From Verrucomicrobiia bacterium (GTDB taxonomy: Bacteria; Verrucomicrobiota; Verrucomicrobiia; Limisphaerales; Pedosphaeraceae), in the NCBI GenBank assembly GCA_036268055.1, contig DATAUW010000018.1, positions 62,001 to 126,000 on the forward strand: DNA of 64,000 nt, given 5' to 3'. Numbering within the stretch: the stretch's first letter is position 1; each line of letters opens with the position of its first letter. Shown piece after piece: positions 10,022-17,945 of the stretch. The position numbers and the translations under genes are program-made. The notes under the pieces are model-generated. The model saw only the letters and a list, made by a program, of their open reading frames with translations. It did not search any database and had not been told where the DNA came from.

Positions 10022-11161
10022 TTACCGCGCGATTGAAAAAATAACTTTGACCACATTAAACCGGTCATGCGCCCTGAGACCTTGCTTCCCGCCATCGCCA
10101 TACGCGCTGAACACCGCCCACACCGTCGCGCCGTCCGCACTCATCCATTTCTCCGGAAATTCGCACGTGAGACCTTCACCCGCCGCGCCCATCCCGGCCC
10201 AATTATTATAATACGCCACCGTTGACCACGGACCCCACGGCTCGCGCGCTTCAAAAAGACCCAACTGCCCCGGCCCTTCGTGAAAACACGCCAGCAAATA
10301 TCGCTTCAACCCCGGATCATAATTCATCCCCGCCGGCGCCGAGCCATTCGCATCCGTAAATATCGGACCAGCCATTGCGAAATCCTGGTCCCACACAGGC
10401 TGGCCTTTCGCGCCACGACCGGTAAAAAATTGAATCGCCTCGCGCTCGCGGATCTTCCCGCGCGGCGCTCGTGCCAGATAAAGATTCGTGTGAGAATTTT
10501 CCGGCCCGATCTTCACCCCGTAAAAATAAATATAATCCTTCAGCGACACCGGCACACCCGAACCATCCTTTCCAAAATTGATAAATCTTGCCGGCTGAAA
10601 ACGATTCGTTCCCTTGGGAAACACCCACTCACAACGCGTCCAGGCCGCCCCCCTATTCGTGGACCACGCGAGCACATGCGTGACATCTGGCCACGTTCCG
10701 TCCTGAAGATTGACCAGCGCATAAAGAACCCCCTCGTCAAAAAGTATCCCACCGGTTTTCCCCTTTTTCGGAAAAGCCGTTGGATTCTCCGGATTCTTTC
10801 CGCCGTTGACATTGAACCCGCGGAAATCCTCCGGCGAACCTTCCAGCCGCGCAAAACCCAAACCCACGCGCCCATCCTGGTCCGAACCGCCAAACCCGCC
10901 GCCATCACCCCACGCGAGATACAAGTTATTATCCGGCCCCCAAGTGACCGGCCAAAGATCACTCCCCGGAGCCGCCCAGCGATAAGTCTCCCACTCCCAC
11001 GAAACGCTTTTGATCAGCGAACTCGGCGGATACGGCAATTCCCGAACCCGCGCCTCACCCGCCCTCAATAAATTCGCCGAAGCAACCAGAACCAACGCAA
11101 CAACACAAATCACGCGAGCCAAGAAAATTCGACTTAACCCAAAATAAAATATGGCCTTCAT
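10022..11161 (-). CDS. Secreted beta-propeller-like protein (DUF4185-like)
   Basis: About 379 residues from the ATG at 11161, which gives a proper signal peptide (MKAIFYFGL..., hydrophobic core, cleavage near ANLLRAGEA); an upstream ATG at 11203 would only add a poorly conserved tail. The body has repeated W/G/D-rich blades such as DLWPVTWGPDNNLYLAWGDGGGFGG, GILFDEGVLYALVNLQDG and NLYLARAPRGKI, as in five-bladed glycosidase-like propellers annotated DUF4185. Substrate is unknown; extracellular carbohydrate binding or hydrolysis is plausible. It probably heads a short operon with the membrane protein downstream. Confidence 0.75.
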   Translation of the reverse strand: MKAIFYFGLSRIFLARVICVVALVLVASANLLRAGEARVRELPYPPSSLIKSVSWEWETYRWAAPGSDLWPVTWGPDNNLYLAWGDGGGFGGSDQDGRVGLGFARLEGSPEDFRGFNVNGGKNPENPTAFPKKGKTGGILFDEGVLYALVNLQDGTWPDVTHVLAWSTNRGAAWTRCEWVFPKGTNRFQPARFINFGKDGSGVPVSLKDYIYFYGVKIGPENSHTNLYLARAPRGKIREREAIQFFTGRGAKGQPVWDQDFAMAGPIFTDANGSAPAGMNYDPGLKRYLLACFHEGPGQLGLFEAREPWGPWSTVAYYNNWAGMGAAGEGLTCEFPEKWMSADGATVWAVFSAYGDGGKQGLRAHDRFNVVKVIFSIAR

Positions 11162-11356
11162 CAGCAAGAGGAGTTCAACCAAAATACTCGCCGATTTCCA
11201 CAACCGCAGTCAATCGAAGTTCGTGGCCGGAAAAATTTAAATTCGCTTTGAAGAAGTGCCGCCCCGAAGTGCGAAAGAACATCCATCGCCTTGGCTTTCA
11301 TGTCAGCATCAGGCAACCAGGCGTTCGCCGCTATTAACTTGCAAATCCCCGGTAAA

Positions 11357-11374
11357 GCTGACATATTTGTCAGC
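11357..11374. promoter_or_regulatory. Palindromic operator candidate abutting the antitoxin start
   Basis: GCTGACA-TATT-TGTCAGC, two perfect 7-bp arms, ending one base before the ATG of the antitoxin gene. A further half-site TGTCAGCAT is found at 11301-11309. Antitoxin/toxin complexes commonly repress their own promoter through such palindromes. The position next to the start codon leaves no room for a Shine-Dalgarno sequence. Confidence 0.5.
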
Positions 11375-11599
11375 ATGAAGACCGTATCAAAACGGGAATT
11401 AGTTCGCAACCCATCGCTGGCTTCTCATTTAAAGCCGGGACAATCGTTGCAACTGGAAGACGGCAAAGAACCGCTGGTGGTTTCCCGCCGCAAACGCACG
11501 CGCCTGACCGCGTCGCAAATCCACGGGGAACTCGACCGGATCTGTAAAAATGCGCCTGCCCAGGACACTCTGGCCGCCCTGCGGGATTTGCGGCAATGA
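11375..11599 (+). CDS. Putative VapB-like antitoxin
   Basis: 74 residues from ATG 11375, chosen because it follows directly on the palindrome and because the longer frame upstream (start 11291) crosses that palindrome. The N-terminus reads MKTVSKRELVRNPSLASHLKPGQSL, followed by a short basic stretch RRKRTRLT. This is typical of small DNA-binding antitoxins with a charged C-terminal toxin-neutralising tail. The stop overlaps the start of the PIN toxin gene (ATGA), the classical VapBC arrangement. The precise antitoxin family is uncertain. Confidence 0.7.
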   Translation: MKTVSKRELVRNPSLASHLKPGQSLQLEDGKEPLVVSRRKRTRLTASQIHGELDRICKNAPAQDTLAALRDLRQ

Positions 11600-12047
11600 C
11601 CATCTATCCCGACGCCTCATTTTTGGTTTCATGGTTGTATCGGCCCGACCCCCTGAATGCCAAAGCGCGTGCTTGGTTCGTGAAACATCAGGCCGACGAT
11701 TTCGTGATCTCGGACTGGAGCCGGTTTGAAACCATCAACACACTGCGCGATTTATGTCTCCGCCCGCACCCGCCGAAACCGGAATTGATTGAGGCTCTGC
11801 GACGCTATTTTTTTCTCATTTGTTAAATAACGGGCCCTTTGAATTGGCGGCGGTGAATTGGGACGAGGTGCTCAAAGACGCCCATCAAATCAGCGCCGCA
11901 TTTGGGGCAAAATTTAAAGCTCGCAGTGCCGATGCGTTGCATGTTGCAATTCTGGAGCAAGTCAATCCTGATATTTTTGTGTCAGGAGATAAAGATCAGT
12001 TGGTGCTGGCAACGGCGCGCGGATTTCGGACCGCGTCCTTTTATTAG
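11596..12047 (+). pseudogene. PIN-domain (VapC-like) ribonuclease, interrupted by a frameshift at a T-run
   Basis: The reading frame starting at 11596 encodes the N-terminal half of a PIN nuclease (MTIYPDASFLVSWLY..., with Asp6 and the Glu of RFETINTL) but stops at 11826. The C-terminal half (SADALHVAILEQ..., DIFVSGDKDQ) continues in the -1 frame to 12047. The join falls at a run of seven T at 11808-11814, read as TAT TTT TTT. All four acidic catalytic positions are present across the two halves. Possible explanations are one T missed in the run by sequencing, a genuine inactivating deletion, or -1 ribosomal slippage on T-TTT-TTT. With one extra T the product would be about 150 residues, normal for VapC. 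Confidence 0.75.
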
Positions 12048-12055
12048 ATTTTAGT

Positions 12056-12131
12056 GGGCCCATAGCTCAGCGGTTAGAGCAGGCGACTCATAATCGCTTG
12101 GTCGTTGGTTCAAATCCGACTGGGCCCACCA
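12056..12131 (+). tRNA. tRNA with CAT anticodon, probably tRNA-Ile2 (lysidine-modified)
   Basis: Full cloverleaf: acceptor arms GGGCCCA/TGGGCCC pair perfectly, followed by discriminator A and an encoded CCA. The T arm is GTTGG/CCGAC, and the anticodon loop is CTCATAA. By anticodon alone it would be called Met. The D arm and anticodon arm (GGTTAGAGCAGGCGACTCAT, then AATCGCTTGGTC) are the same, from my memory, as those of E. coli tRNA-Ile2 (ileX), and unlike elongator tRNA-Met. It would therefore read AUA after TilS converts C34 to lysidine. Confidence 0.92.
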
Positions 12132-12210
12132 TTACCCAATCCAATCTTCACAAGGCATGTTCAGGAGATAACCCCAGCGAACGCCGCCTCGGTTGGATTG
12201 GATGGCATGT

Positions 12211-13167
12211 TCAACCACGCCCGGCTTGCCGCCGCGCGTACGAGATCGAGTAAACCTGTGCGCGAAAAGCCGGAAGCGGGTCGTCCGACAATTCAATGCC
12301 ATCCGTCAAATGCGTGGGATCATAGATCATCGCCCGCTCGGTTTCTGCGCTCTTGGAATCAATCGCATTCAATCGAATGGTCCCGAGCACGACCTTCTGG
12401 CAATCATCCGGCCAAACGAGCGTGGCGTCGTTCGTCGGATCATTGGGCCCAGCGATTTGGACTTGGAGCCGGAATTCCACCGGCGCTTTGCCGATGCGTT
12501 CCTTAAGTTCATCCATGAGAAAATTCGGGGACTTGGCCGCCGCGCTTGCCGGGTCTAAATGCTGCTCTCCCGCAAGCGGGACAATTTGATAGCGAGTGGT
12601 CTGCCGCTGCCCGGCTGCGTTCACGAATACGAACGAGTTGTTGCCGAAATAAGTGTAGGTGGCAAAGCTGGCTGGCTGCGGATTCGGCGTGGAAAGGAAC
12701 CGCATCGTGTTCGGATGCGCGGCAAGAAACTTCTCGAACGGCGTCGGTTTCGGAGTATCGGGTCCGCTCGCCAAAAAGCTGCCGAGGAACGCGACAAAAT
12801 CCGCCGGTGTCCCCGCCGGAAATCCATTCTGGCCGTTGGAGACGATGTCAGCGATGCCGCCGCCGGGAAGCTTGAATCGAATGGCCATGCCCTTCGGATT
12901 GGAATTGGGATCGCCGTCAGGAATCTGCGGAACTCCTGTGGCGTCCGAGAAACGGACGACGACCGGAACAGACTGGCTAAAATGCACCGCCCGGCTCACC
13001 GCTGAGGCAGTAGGAGCCGGTTCAAAAACGCCCTCGCAAACAATTCCCTTGGCGTGAGCCATCCGAAAGCCGGGATTATTTCCGAAAGCTTTGAGAAAAA
13101 GGCCGGCGGCTTCCTGCGCGAGTTGTTCAGTATCAGTTGTCATAGGTTTCGTGATGTCATTGGACAT
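12211..13167 (-). CDS. Small catalase-related heme protein (SrpA-like)
   Basis: 318 residues, far shorter than a classical catalase (about 480 or more), matching the catalase-related peroxidase group. The distal motif GFRMAHAKGIVCEGVFEP carries the active-site His (in HAKG). It is followed by VPVVVRFSDATGVPQIPDGDPNSNPKGMAIRFKLPGG and FPAGTPADFVAFL, all typical. Near the C-terminus is FRAQVYSISYARRQ, where the proximal Tyr/Arg would lie. No signal peptide is evident, so it is probably cytoplasmic peroxide defence. Single gene; the upstream AT-rich 175 bases probably hold its promoter. Confidence 0.88.
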   Translation of the reverse strand: MSNDITKPMTTDTEQLAQEAAGLFLKAFGNNPGFRMAHAKGIVCEGVFEPAPTASAVSRAVHFSQSVPVVVRFSDATGVPQIPDGDPNSNPKGMAIRFKLPGGGIADIVSNGQNGFPAGTPADFVAFLGSFLASGPDTPKPTPFEKFLAAHPNTMRFLSTPNPQPASFATYTYFGNNSFVFVNAAGQRQTTRYQIVPLAGEQHLDPASAAAKSPNFLMDELKERIGKAPVEFRLQVQIAGPNDPTNDATLVWPDDCQKVVLGTIRLNAIDSKSAETERAMIYDPTHLTDGIELSDDPLPAFRAQVYSISYARRQAGRG

Positions 13168-13331
13168 AAAAACTCCGGTTGCAATTTTAAGGGTTTAGGA
13201 TTTTTCCCTGCGAACGCAAAAAATTTAGAACGACACTGATTGATACGCGAGATTTACTTTTTATGAAAATATTTTATCCCGATGATTTTTGAAACCGGGT
13301 CAGCCATGTGAGCGGATGGGAGTGGCTGGGG

Positions 13332-13347
13332 ATGACCGTACGGTCAT
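13332..13347. repeat. 16-bp perfect palindrome
   Basis: ATGACCGTACGGTCAT with no loop, covering the stop codon of the addiction-module gene on the minus strand. It is more like a protein-binding site than a terminator because it has no loop and no T-tract. Confidence 0.4.
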
Positions 13348-13568
13348 TCAAGAGCAGCGCGATATTCTTCTTCCGTCAATCCCTGAATGCGCCCGGTGGC
13401 AACATCCTCAATGCGGCGAATGCCTTCGGTAAGCGCTTGCGTAAGAGAATCCGGGGAGACCACGCTTTCTACAAGCCGACGCGCCAATTCAAGCCGTTCC
13501 TCAGGCGGCAGCTCGAAAGCCATTTGGCCAATATCAGAAACAGCCATATCCAACGGTTGCACAATCAC
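13344..13568 (-). CDS. Putative addiction-module component (TIGR02574-like), orphan
   Basis: 74 residues, all helical. The family signature is AFELPPEERLELARRLVESV, followed by a less conserved middle and an acidic tail (GLTEEEYRAALE). These are small antitoxin-like proteins normally found next to a RelE-type toxin. No toxin is present on either side (sirtuin upstream, catalase downstream), so it is an orphan or a solitary regulator. Confidence 0.75.
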   Translation of the reverse strand: MIVQPLDMAVSDIGQMAFELPPEERLELARRLVESVVSPDSLTQALTEGIRRIEDVATGRIQGLTEEEYRAALE

Positions 13569-13607
13569 TCCTTCAAAGCAACGCGGCTTCCGAACTAAGA
13601 TTCTCTC

Positions 13608-14357
13608 TTAGACCTCGCGCAATTTTTTTATACCGGCGAATAATTCCGGAAGCGCCAGGCCCGCGGCACTCGACAAAACAAAACTTGCGTGCTTCGTCAG
13701 TGGCGTGGGCTGCGGATTGATTTCCACGAGGAGGGCCCCGTTTTGCAATGCTTCAAGTGGCAACGCAGCTGCGGGATAGACAAGCGCAGAAGTTCCGATG
13801 GAAAGGAAAACGTCACAACTGGCGCTGGCCAGATGGGCCGCGTGTATTTCGGTTTGAGGCAGCGACTCCTCGAACCACACCACATCTGGCCGCAGTGGAC
13901 CCCCGCAATTCTGGCATTTCGGGGGAACATCCCCGGTGTCCGGCCACTGTGAAATAATGGTGCCTTCGTTGAAACATTTTGTGCGCGCGATGTTGCCGTG
14001 CAACTCGATCACTTTGCGGCTCCCGGCGCGTTGATGCAATCCGTCCACATTTTGAGTGATGAGATTGAACTCCGGGAAATATGTTTCCATCGCCGCGAGC
14101 GTGTCGTGCGCCGGATTCGGTTTGGCCTTCGAAACCAATTCCCGGCGCCACGCGTACCACTCCCAGACAAGTTTCGGATTGCTGCGAAACGCCCGGGGAG
14201 TTGCCAGGTCTTCCGCGCGATATTTCGCCCAGAGTCCAGTTTGTGCATCGCGGAAAGTCGGCACACCGCTTTCAGCCGATACCCCCGCGCCGGTCAAAAT
14301 CGTCACGCGGCGCGCGGCGGCAAGGCACAGCAAAAGTTCCCGGGGAAAGGTCATCAA
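13608..14357 (-). CDS. cobB: Sir2-family NAD-dependent protein deacylase (class III-like)
   Basis: 249 residues. NAD-binding GAGVSAESGVPTFRD is at about 23-37, the TQNVDGLH motif at 101-108, catalytic His at 120 (ELHGN), and LRPDVVWFEE at 155-164. Tyr68 and Arg71 (EWYAWRR) are the pair that lets SIRT5/CobB enzymes accept succinyl- or malonyl-lysine. Odd point: the zinc site normally has two Cys pairs, but the first reads CFNE, so only three Cys (128, 148, 151) are seen. It probably reverses lysine acylation on metabolic enzymes. The gene ends 39 bp before the orphan antitoxin-like gene. Confidence 0.92.
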   Translation of the reverse strand: MMTFPRELLLCLAAARRVTILTGAGVSAESGVPTFRDAQTGLWAKYRAEDLATPRAFRSNPKLVWEWYAWRRELVSKAKPNPAHDTLAAMETYFPEFNLITQNVDGLHQRAGSRKVIELHGNIARTKCFNEGTIISQWPDTGDVPPKCQNCGGPLRPDVVWFEESLPQTEIHAAHLASASCDVFLSIGTSALVYPAAALPLEALQNGALLVEINPQPTPLTKHASFVLSSAAGLALPELFAGIKKLREV

Positions 14358-14419
14358 CCGACTTTGCGCTCGTGAAACCGTTTCGGCAATCTCAATGGCG
14401 ATTGTCCAAATGTCTCACG

Positions 14420-14680
14420 TCACTTCCCGCCGAAAACCTCGATCACTTTGACAGCCAGTGATTCCTCCGCGACCACTATCTGGCCGCGTGCGACTAATTT
14501 TGGCCCCGCATATATATCTACCTCCCGGCCTTCGCGCGGGTCCAACTCAACCACCGAGCCGAGTCCCAGCCCAAGCAATTCACGGGTGGTTTTGCGGCAA
14601 GAGCCGAGTTCCACGGTAAGCATCACGGGCAGGTCGAGGATATTATCCAAATTGGGAGGGCAAACGGTTGAATCGCTCAT
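14420..14680 (-). CDS. fliN: Flagellar motor switch protein FliN
   Basis: 86 residues, the C-terminal (SpoA) domain typical of FliN: NILDLPVMLTVELGSCRKTTRELLGLGLGSVVELD, then REVDIYAGPKLVARGQIVVAEESLAVKVIEV. It forms the lower C-ring of the flagellar switch with FliM. It is the last gene of the minus-strand chemotaxis/switch cluster, 6 bp after fliM. It is shorter than E. coli FliN because the N-terminal extension is missing, which is common. No other flagellar structural genes follow. Confidence 0.92.
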   Translation of the reverse strand: MSDSTVCPPNLDNILDLPVMLTVELGSCRKTTRELLGLGLGSVVELDPREGREVDIYAGPKLVARGQIVVAEESLAVKVIEVFGGK

Positions 14681-14686
14681 AAAATA

Positions 14687-15712
14687 TTATTTGGTGTTTT
14701 TCTGAACCTGATGAATTTTCACCGCCCATTGCTCGCCGTGCAATCCGAGTTCCGCGGTGAACTTCGCCATTCCACTCAGGCACAACTGCACCTGGCGCAC
14801 TTTCTCCGTGCGAATGGAAATGACGTCGCCCGCTTTCAAATCCGCCAGGCGGCGTGCGCTTACTTCGACGTCGGGCAATTCCGCCGTGACTCGTAATTCC
14901 ATATCGTCCAGCGCGGGGTTCCACTTGACGGGTTTGGCCACAAGGGCGACAGCTGGTTTATTCCCCGCTTCCATGACGACATTCAATTTGGCAATCAACG
15001 GTTCAAGGGTGGGGTAGGGCAATCCCAGTTGCATCTGCTCAACAATCGGACCCATTTGCAATTCCATTCCCAGCACCAGCATCATCGTGGCGGGCGGACA
15101 GGTTTGCAGGAAACGTCCGTTGCTTTCGCAACCGATCAACACCGGCCTCAAGTCCAGCAAATCACTCCACACGCCGCACCACTCGCTCAGGATATTTTCC
15201 ACCACTCGCGAAAGCAGGCCCGACTCCATCTTCGTCAACTCGCGCGGTTCATCCTGCCACACGCCCGTGCCACCCAGTTCCCGGTCCACGATGCACAATC
15301 CCAACCGCAGTGGAATATCCAGCAGACAATTTCCCAGCAACGGTTCCAGTTTCAAGACGGTCAGATGCGTCGGATTGGCCAGCGCATCAATGAATGCCTG
15401 GAACGGGATCGTCTCCAGCTTCGCCATTTGTAGCGACACTTCCGCGCCGAAGCGAATCGAAAGCCGCGCCGCGAGCGAATGGATAAATTCCTCGTGCCGC
15501 ACGCGCAATTTTCGCAGTTCCGCCGGTGTGAAAAAGGATAGCTGGGGAAAATCATGCCGCTGCAAAAAATCGCGCGCGCCCGCGGCTTGCGGCGTGGTCG
15601 CGCCCGGTTCAACCACGGGCAGTTCGCCGCCGCTCATCTGCGCCAAAAGTTTTTCGATCTCGGATTGCGAAACCGTGTCGCCGATTGGAATAGGATTGGT
15701 GGATGCGGGCAT
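14687..15712 (-). CDS. fliM: Flagellar motor switch protein FliM
   Basis: 341 residues. The N-terminal peptide VSQSEIEKLLAQM is the CheY-P-binding helix of FliM (compare LSQxEIDxLL). The CheC-like middle domain (about 65-255) and the C-terminal SpoA/FliN-like domain (about 265-335) follow. It forms the C-ring and reverses motor rotation when it binds phosphorylated CheY. The retained CheY-binding peptide suggests real control by the chemotaxis genes of the same cluster. It lies 19 bp from fliG and 6 bp from fliN. Confidence 0.93.
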   Translation of the reverse strand: MPASTNPIPIGDTVSQSEIEKLLAQMSGGELPVVEPGATTPQAAGARDFLQRHDFPQLSFFTPAELRKLRVRHEEFIHSLAARLSIRFGAEVSLQMAKLETIPFQAFIDALANPTHLTVLKLEPLLGNCLLDIPLRLGLCIVDRELGGTGVWQDEPRELTKMESGLLSRVVENILSEWCGVWSDLLDLRPVLIGCESNGRFLQTCPPATMMLVLGMELQMGPIVEQMQLGLPYPTLEPLIAKLNVVMEAGNKPAVALVAKPVKWNPALDDMELRVTAELPDVEVSARRLADLKAGDVISIRTEKVRQVQLCLSGMAKFTAELGLHGEQWAVKIHQVQKNTK

Positions 15713-15731
15713 AATTCAATGAATTCGGAAT

Positions 15732-16787
15732 TTAAACGCGCGAGCCTTGGCGCATGTCGTCGAGATCAATTTCGCCATCGCCTTCAAGCTGCTTGACGAC
15801 GTCAATAATCTGCGAGCGCGCGGCATCAATTTCGCTCAACTTGAGCGGCCCCATGAAATTGATTTCCTCCCGCACGTTGTCGGCGGCGCGTTTTGAGATG
15901 CACGAGAGCAGCTTCGCTTTGAGGCCTTCGCCGGCGGTCTTGAGCGCGACGGTCAACGTCCGCACATCCACCGTTTGCAAAATCTTTTGCAGCGCCTTGA
16001 TGTCGAGTTTTTCCAGTTCCTCGAACGTGAACATTTTTTTGGAAACCGACTCCGCCAAATCCGAATTGCGTTCGCGCAATGAAACCAGGATGGATTTGCT
16101 GACGTCTTTTGGCAGCGCGTTCAGCAACTGCGCCGCCGCCTTGACGCCCCCCGTCTGGCTCAATGCGCGCGCCCGGTTATTGCCGATCTTGCGTTGCAAC
16201 GCTTCGGCCACGCTTTCCACCACTTCGATCGAAGTCGAGGTCATCGTCGCCAGGCGTTCGATGACTTGCTCGCGCAATTCCGGGCGCATCAGCGTCAATA
16301 ATTGCGAAGCCTTCTCCTTGCTTAGATAACTCGCCACCAACGCTGTGGTTTGCAGTTGTTCGTGACGCAGCAAATTCAACAAATGCCGCGGGTCCATCTC
16401 AACAATTTGCTGCATCGCCGCCACCGGCGCGCGCAAAGGCGAGACGCGTCCGATGATGTTCGACGCCCGCAACAGACCCACAGATTTATCGAGAAGGTTT
16501 TGGACTTGCTCCACTCCGCCGGTGATCGCCGTCGCCGCCGTCACAGCCAGTGGCGCAAATTCCCGCAGGATTTCGTTCTGCATTTCCTGGCTGATGGTGG
16601 TGACTTTCAACATCTCCGATGAAACCGCTTCGAGTTCGTCCTCCTCCAGTTGCTTCATGATGTGCGTGGCGTTGTCCGCGCTCAACATCAACAACAACCG
16701 GGCCAGTTTCTGCACTTGGCTCAATCCGGCGATTTCCTTCAAGGTATCAAAATCCGCCGGCAGTTTTGCGTTCATCGTTTCCATCAT
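15732..16787 (-). CDS. fliG: Flagellar motor switch protein FliG
   Basis: 351 residues, three-domain FliG. The N-terminal part resembles the FliF-binding region (LSQVQKLARLLLMLSADNATHIMKQLEEDELEAVSSEML). The middle part carries the MDPRHLLNLLRHEQLQTTALVASYL equivalent of the EHPQ motif. The C-terminal torque domain is FEELEKLDIKALQKILQTVD..., KAKLLSCISKRAADNVREEINFMGPLKLSEID, with the alternating basic/acidic residues that face MotA. The start is uncertain: ATGs exist at 16787, 16784 and 16775. It lies 22 bp after the REC-REC-STAS gene. Confidence 0.93.
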   Translation of the reverse strand: MMETMNAKLPADFDTLKEIAGLSQVQKLARLLLMLSADNATHIMKQLEEDELEAVSSEMLKVTTISQEMQNEILREFAPLAVTAATAITGGVEQVQNLLDKSVGLLRASNIIGRVSPLRAPVAAMQQIVEMDPRHLLNLLRHEQLQTTALVASYLSKEKASQLLTLMRPELREQVIERLATMTSTSIEVVESVAEALQRKIGNNRARALSQTGGVKAAAQLLNALPKDVSKSILVSLRERNSDLAESVSKKMFTFEELEKLDIKALQKILQTVDVRTLTVALKTAGEGLKAKLLSCISKRAADNVREEINFMGPLKLSEIDAARSQIIDVVKQLEGDGEIDLDDMRQGSRV

Positions 16788-16809
16788 AATGTTCCAGTAG
16801 GTTCTGCGA

Positions 16810-17934
16810 TTATTTCAAGAGCGCCAGCGCGTCGTCGAAGCTGTGGGCGAACTGCCACGATTGCGTTTCCTCATAGCCGCGGCATTGGTTCACCATCGCG
16901 TCCGAGCCAACGATGACATGGCGGATGGCGAGTTTGCTGCACGCCTGGATCGCCGAGAGCACCAACTCAATCGTTGGCAGCGTGACGGATTCCGATTGGC
17001 TCAAGTCCACGATCAGCTTATTGCCGCCGGCATCCACAGTTCCGGCGAGCTGGTCGCTCAACCGTTTCGACACTTCATGCACCACGCCCGGATGAACGTC
17101 CTTGGGCAGTGTCAGTGTCAGCCAACTGTCCTTCTGCTGAAAATATTTGTAGGAAGTTTCCAGCCGCAGTGTCCGGCACACTTTGGTCTTCAATTCCTCG
17201 GGATCAATCGGCTTGGTGATCACGCCGCCGAAGCCCGCCTGTTGCGCGCGCGTCTGCTCAGCCGCCGCGGTCTTGACGCAAAGTCCCAGCATGGGAATGG
17301 ACGCCGTGTTGGTGTAGCCGCGCAAATTCTGAAACAGCATATACGCGCCGTCATTGGGCAGTGTCAGGCTCGCGAGCACGAGGTCAACGCCTTGTTCCAT
17401 GCAAACGTCCAGCGCCTGCCCGGGCTGGTCGGCGCTCGTCACTTTCCACGGCATGCCTTCGAGCGCGGTTTTGATTTGCCCAGCAATGGCGGGCTTGTCA
17501 TCCACCACAAGGATGTTGAGGGGATCATCATAACGCCGGGCTTTTTCCACGGCGCTGGTTTTCGATTTCAACGTCACCACCCGGCCCACGCGCTCGATCA
17601 ACAACTCGCCCTTGAACGGCTTGATCAAATAATCGCGCACGCCGAGTTTGGCGATTTTCACCACCGTCTCGCGCCCCGCTTCAGCGGTGAGCATGATGAC
17701 GGGTGTGGCCTTGAGATCGGGGTCGGAACGCAGGCGCGCCAGCACCTCGAACCCGTCCATCACGGGCATGGTGTAATCCAGCAGGATCACGTCCGGTTTT
17801 TCGCGGCTGGCGACTGCCAATCCCACCACGCCATTGTCTGCTTCCAGCACCATGCAATCATAGGGCTTGAAGGCCTTCGCCACGATCAGGCGAATGGTCT
17901 TGCTGTCATCCACGGTCAAAATTTTTATGCTCAT
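16810..17934 (-). CDS. Tandem receiver-domain protein with C-terminal STAS-like domain
   Basis: 374 residues from ATG 17934; the frame is open upstream but that part reads as out-of-frame cheX. Domain 1 (about 1-120) is a canonical receiver: TVDDSKTIR, phosphoacceptor Asp in ILLDYTMPVMDG, MLTAEAG, and Lys in LIKPFK. Domain 2 (about 138-260) is receiver-like (ILVVDDKPAIAG, ITKPIDPEE), but the phosphoacceptor position reads LASLTLP, so Ser replaces Asp. Domain 3 (about 275-374) looks like a STAS module (KLIVDLSQSESVTLPTIELVLSAIQAC). It sits between cheX and fliG, where a CheY would be expected, and may act as the CheY or as a phosphate sink/adaptor. I do not know a named family with this order. 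Confidence 0.85.
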   Translation of the reverse strand: MSIKILTVDDSKTIRLIVAKAFKPYDCMVLEADNGVVGLAVASREKPDVILLDYTMPVMDGFEVLARLRSDPDLKATPVIMLTAEAGRETVVKIAKLGVRDYLIKPFKGELLIERVGRVVTLKSKTSAVEKARRYDDPLNILVVDDKPAIAGQIKTALEGMPWKVTSADQPGQALDVCMEQGVDLVLASLTLPNDGAYMLFQNLRGYTNTASIPMLGLCVKTAAAEQTRAQQAGFGGVITKPIDPEELKTKVCRTLRLETSYKYFQQKDSWLTLTLPKDVHPGVVHEVSKRLSDQLAGTVDAGGNKLIVDLSQSESVTLPTIELVLSAIQACSKLAIRHVIVGSDAMVNQCRGYEETQSWQFAHSFDDALALLK

Positions 17935-17945
17935 ATCTTTTTCCT

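Noticed and set aside
12056-12131. Elongator tRNA-Met
   Set aside because: Anticodon CAT fits, but the anticodon and D arms match tRNA-Ile2; called Ile2 instead.
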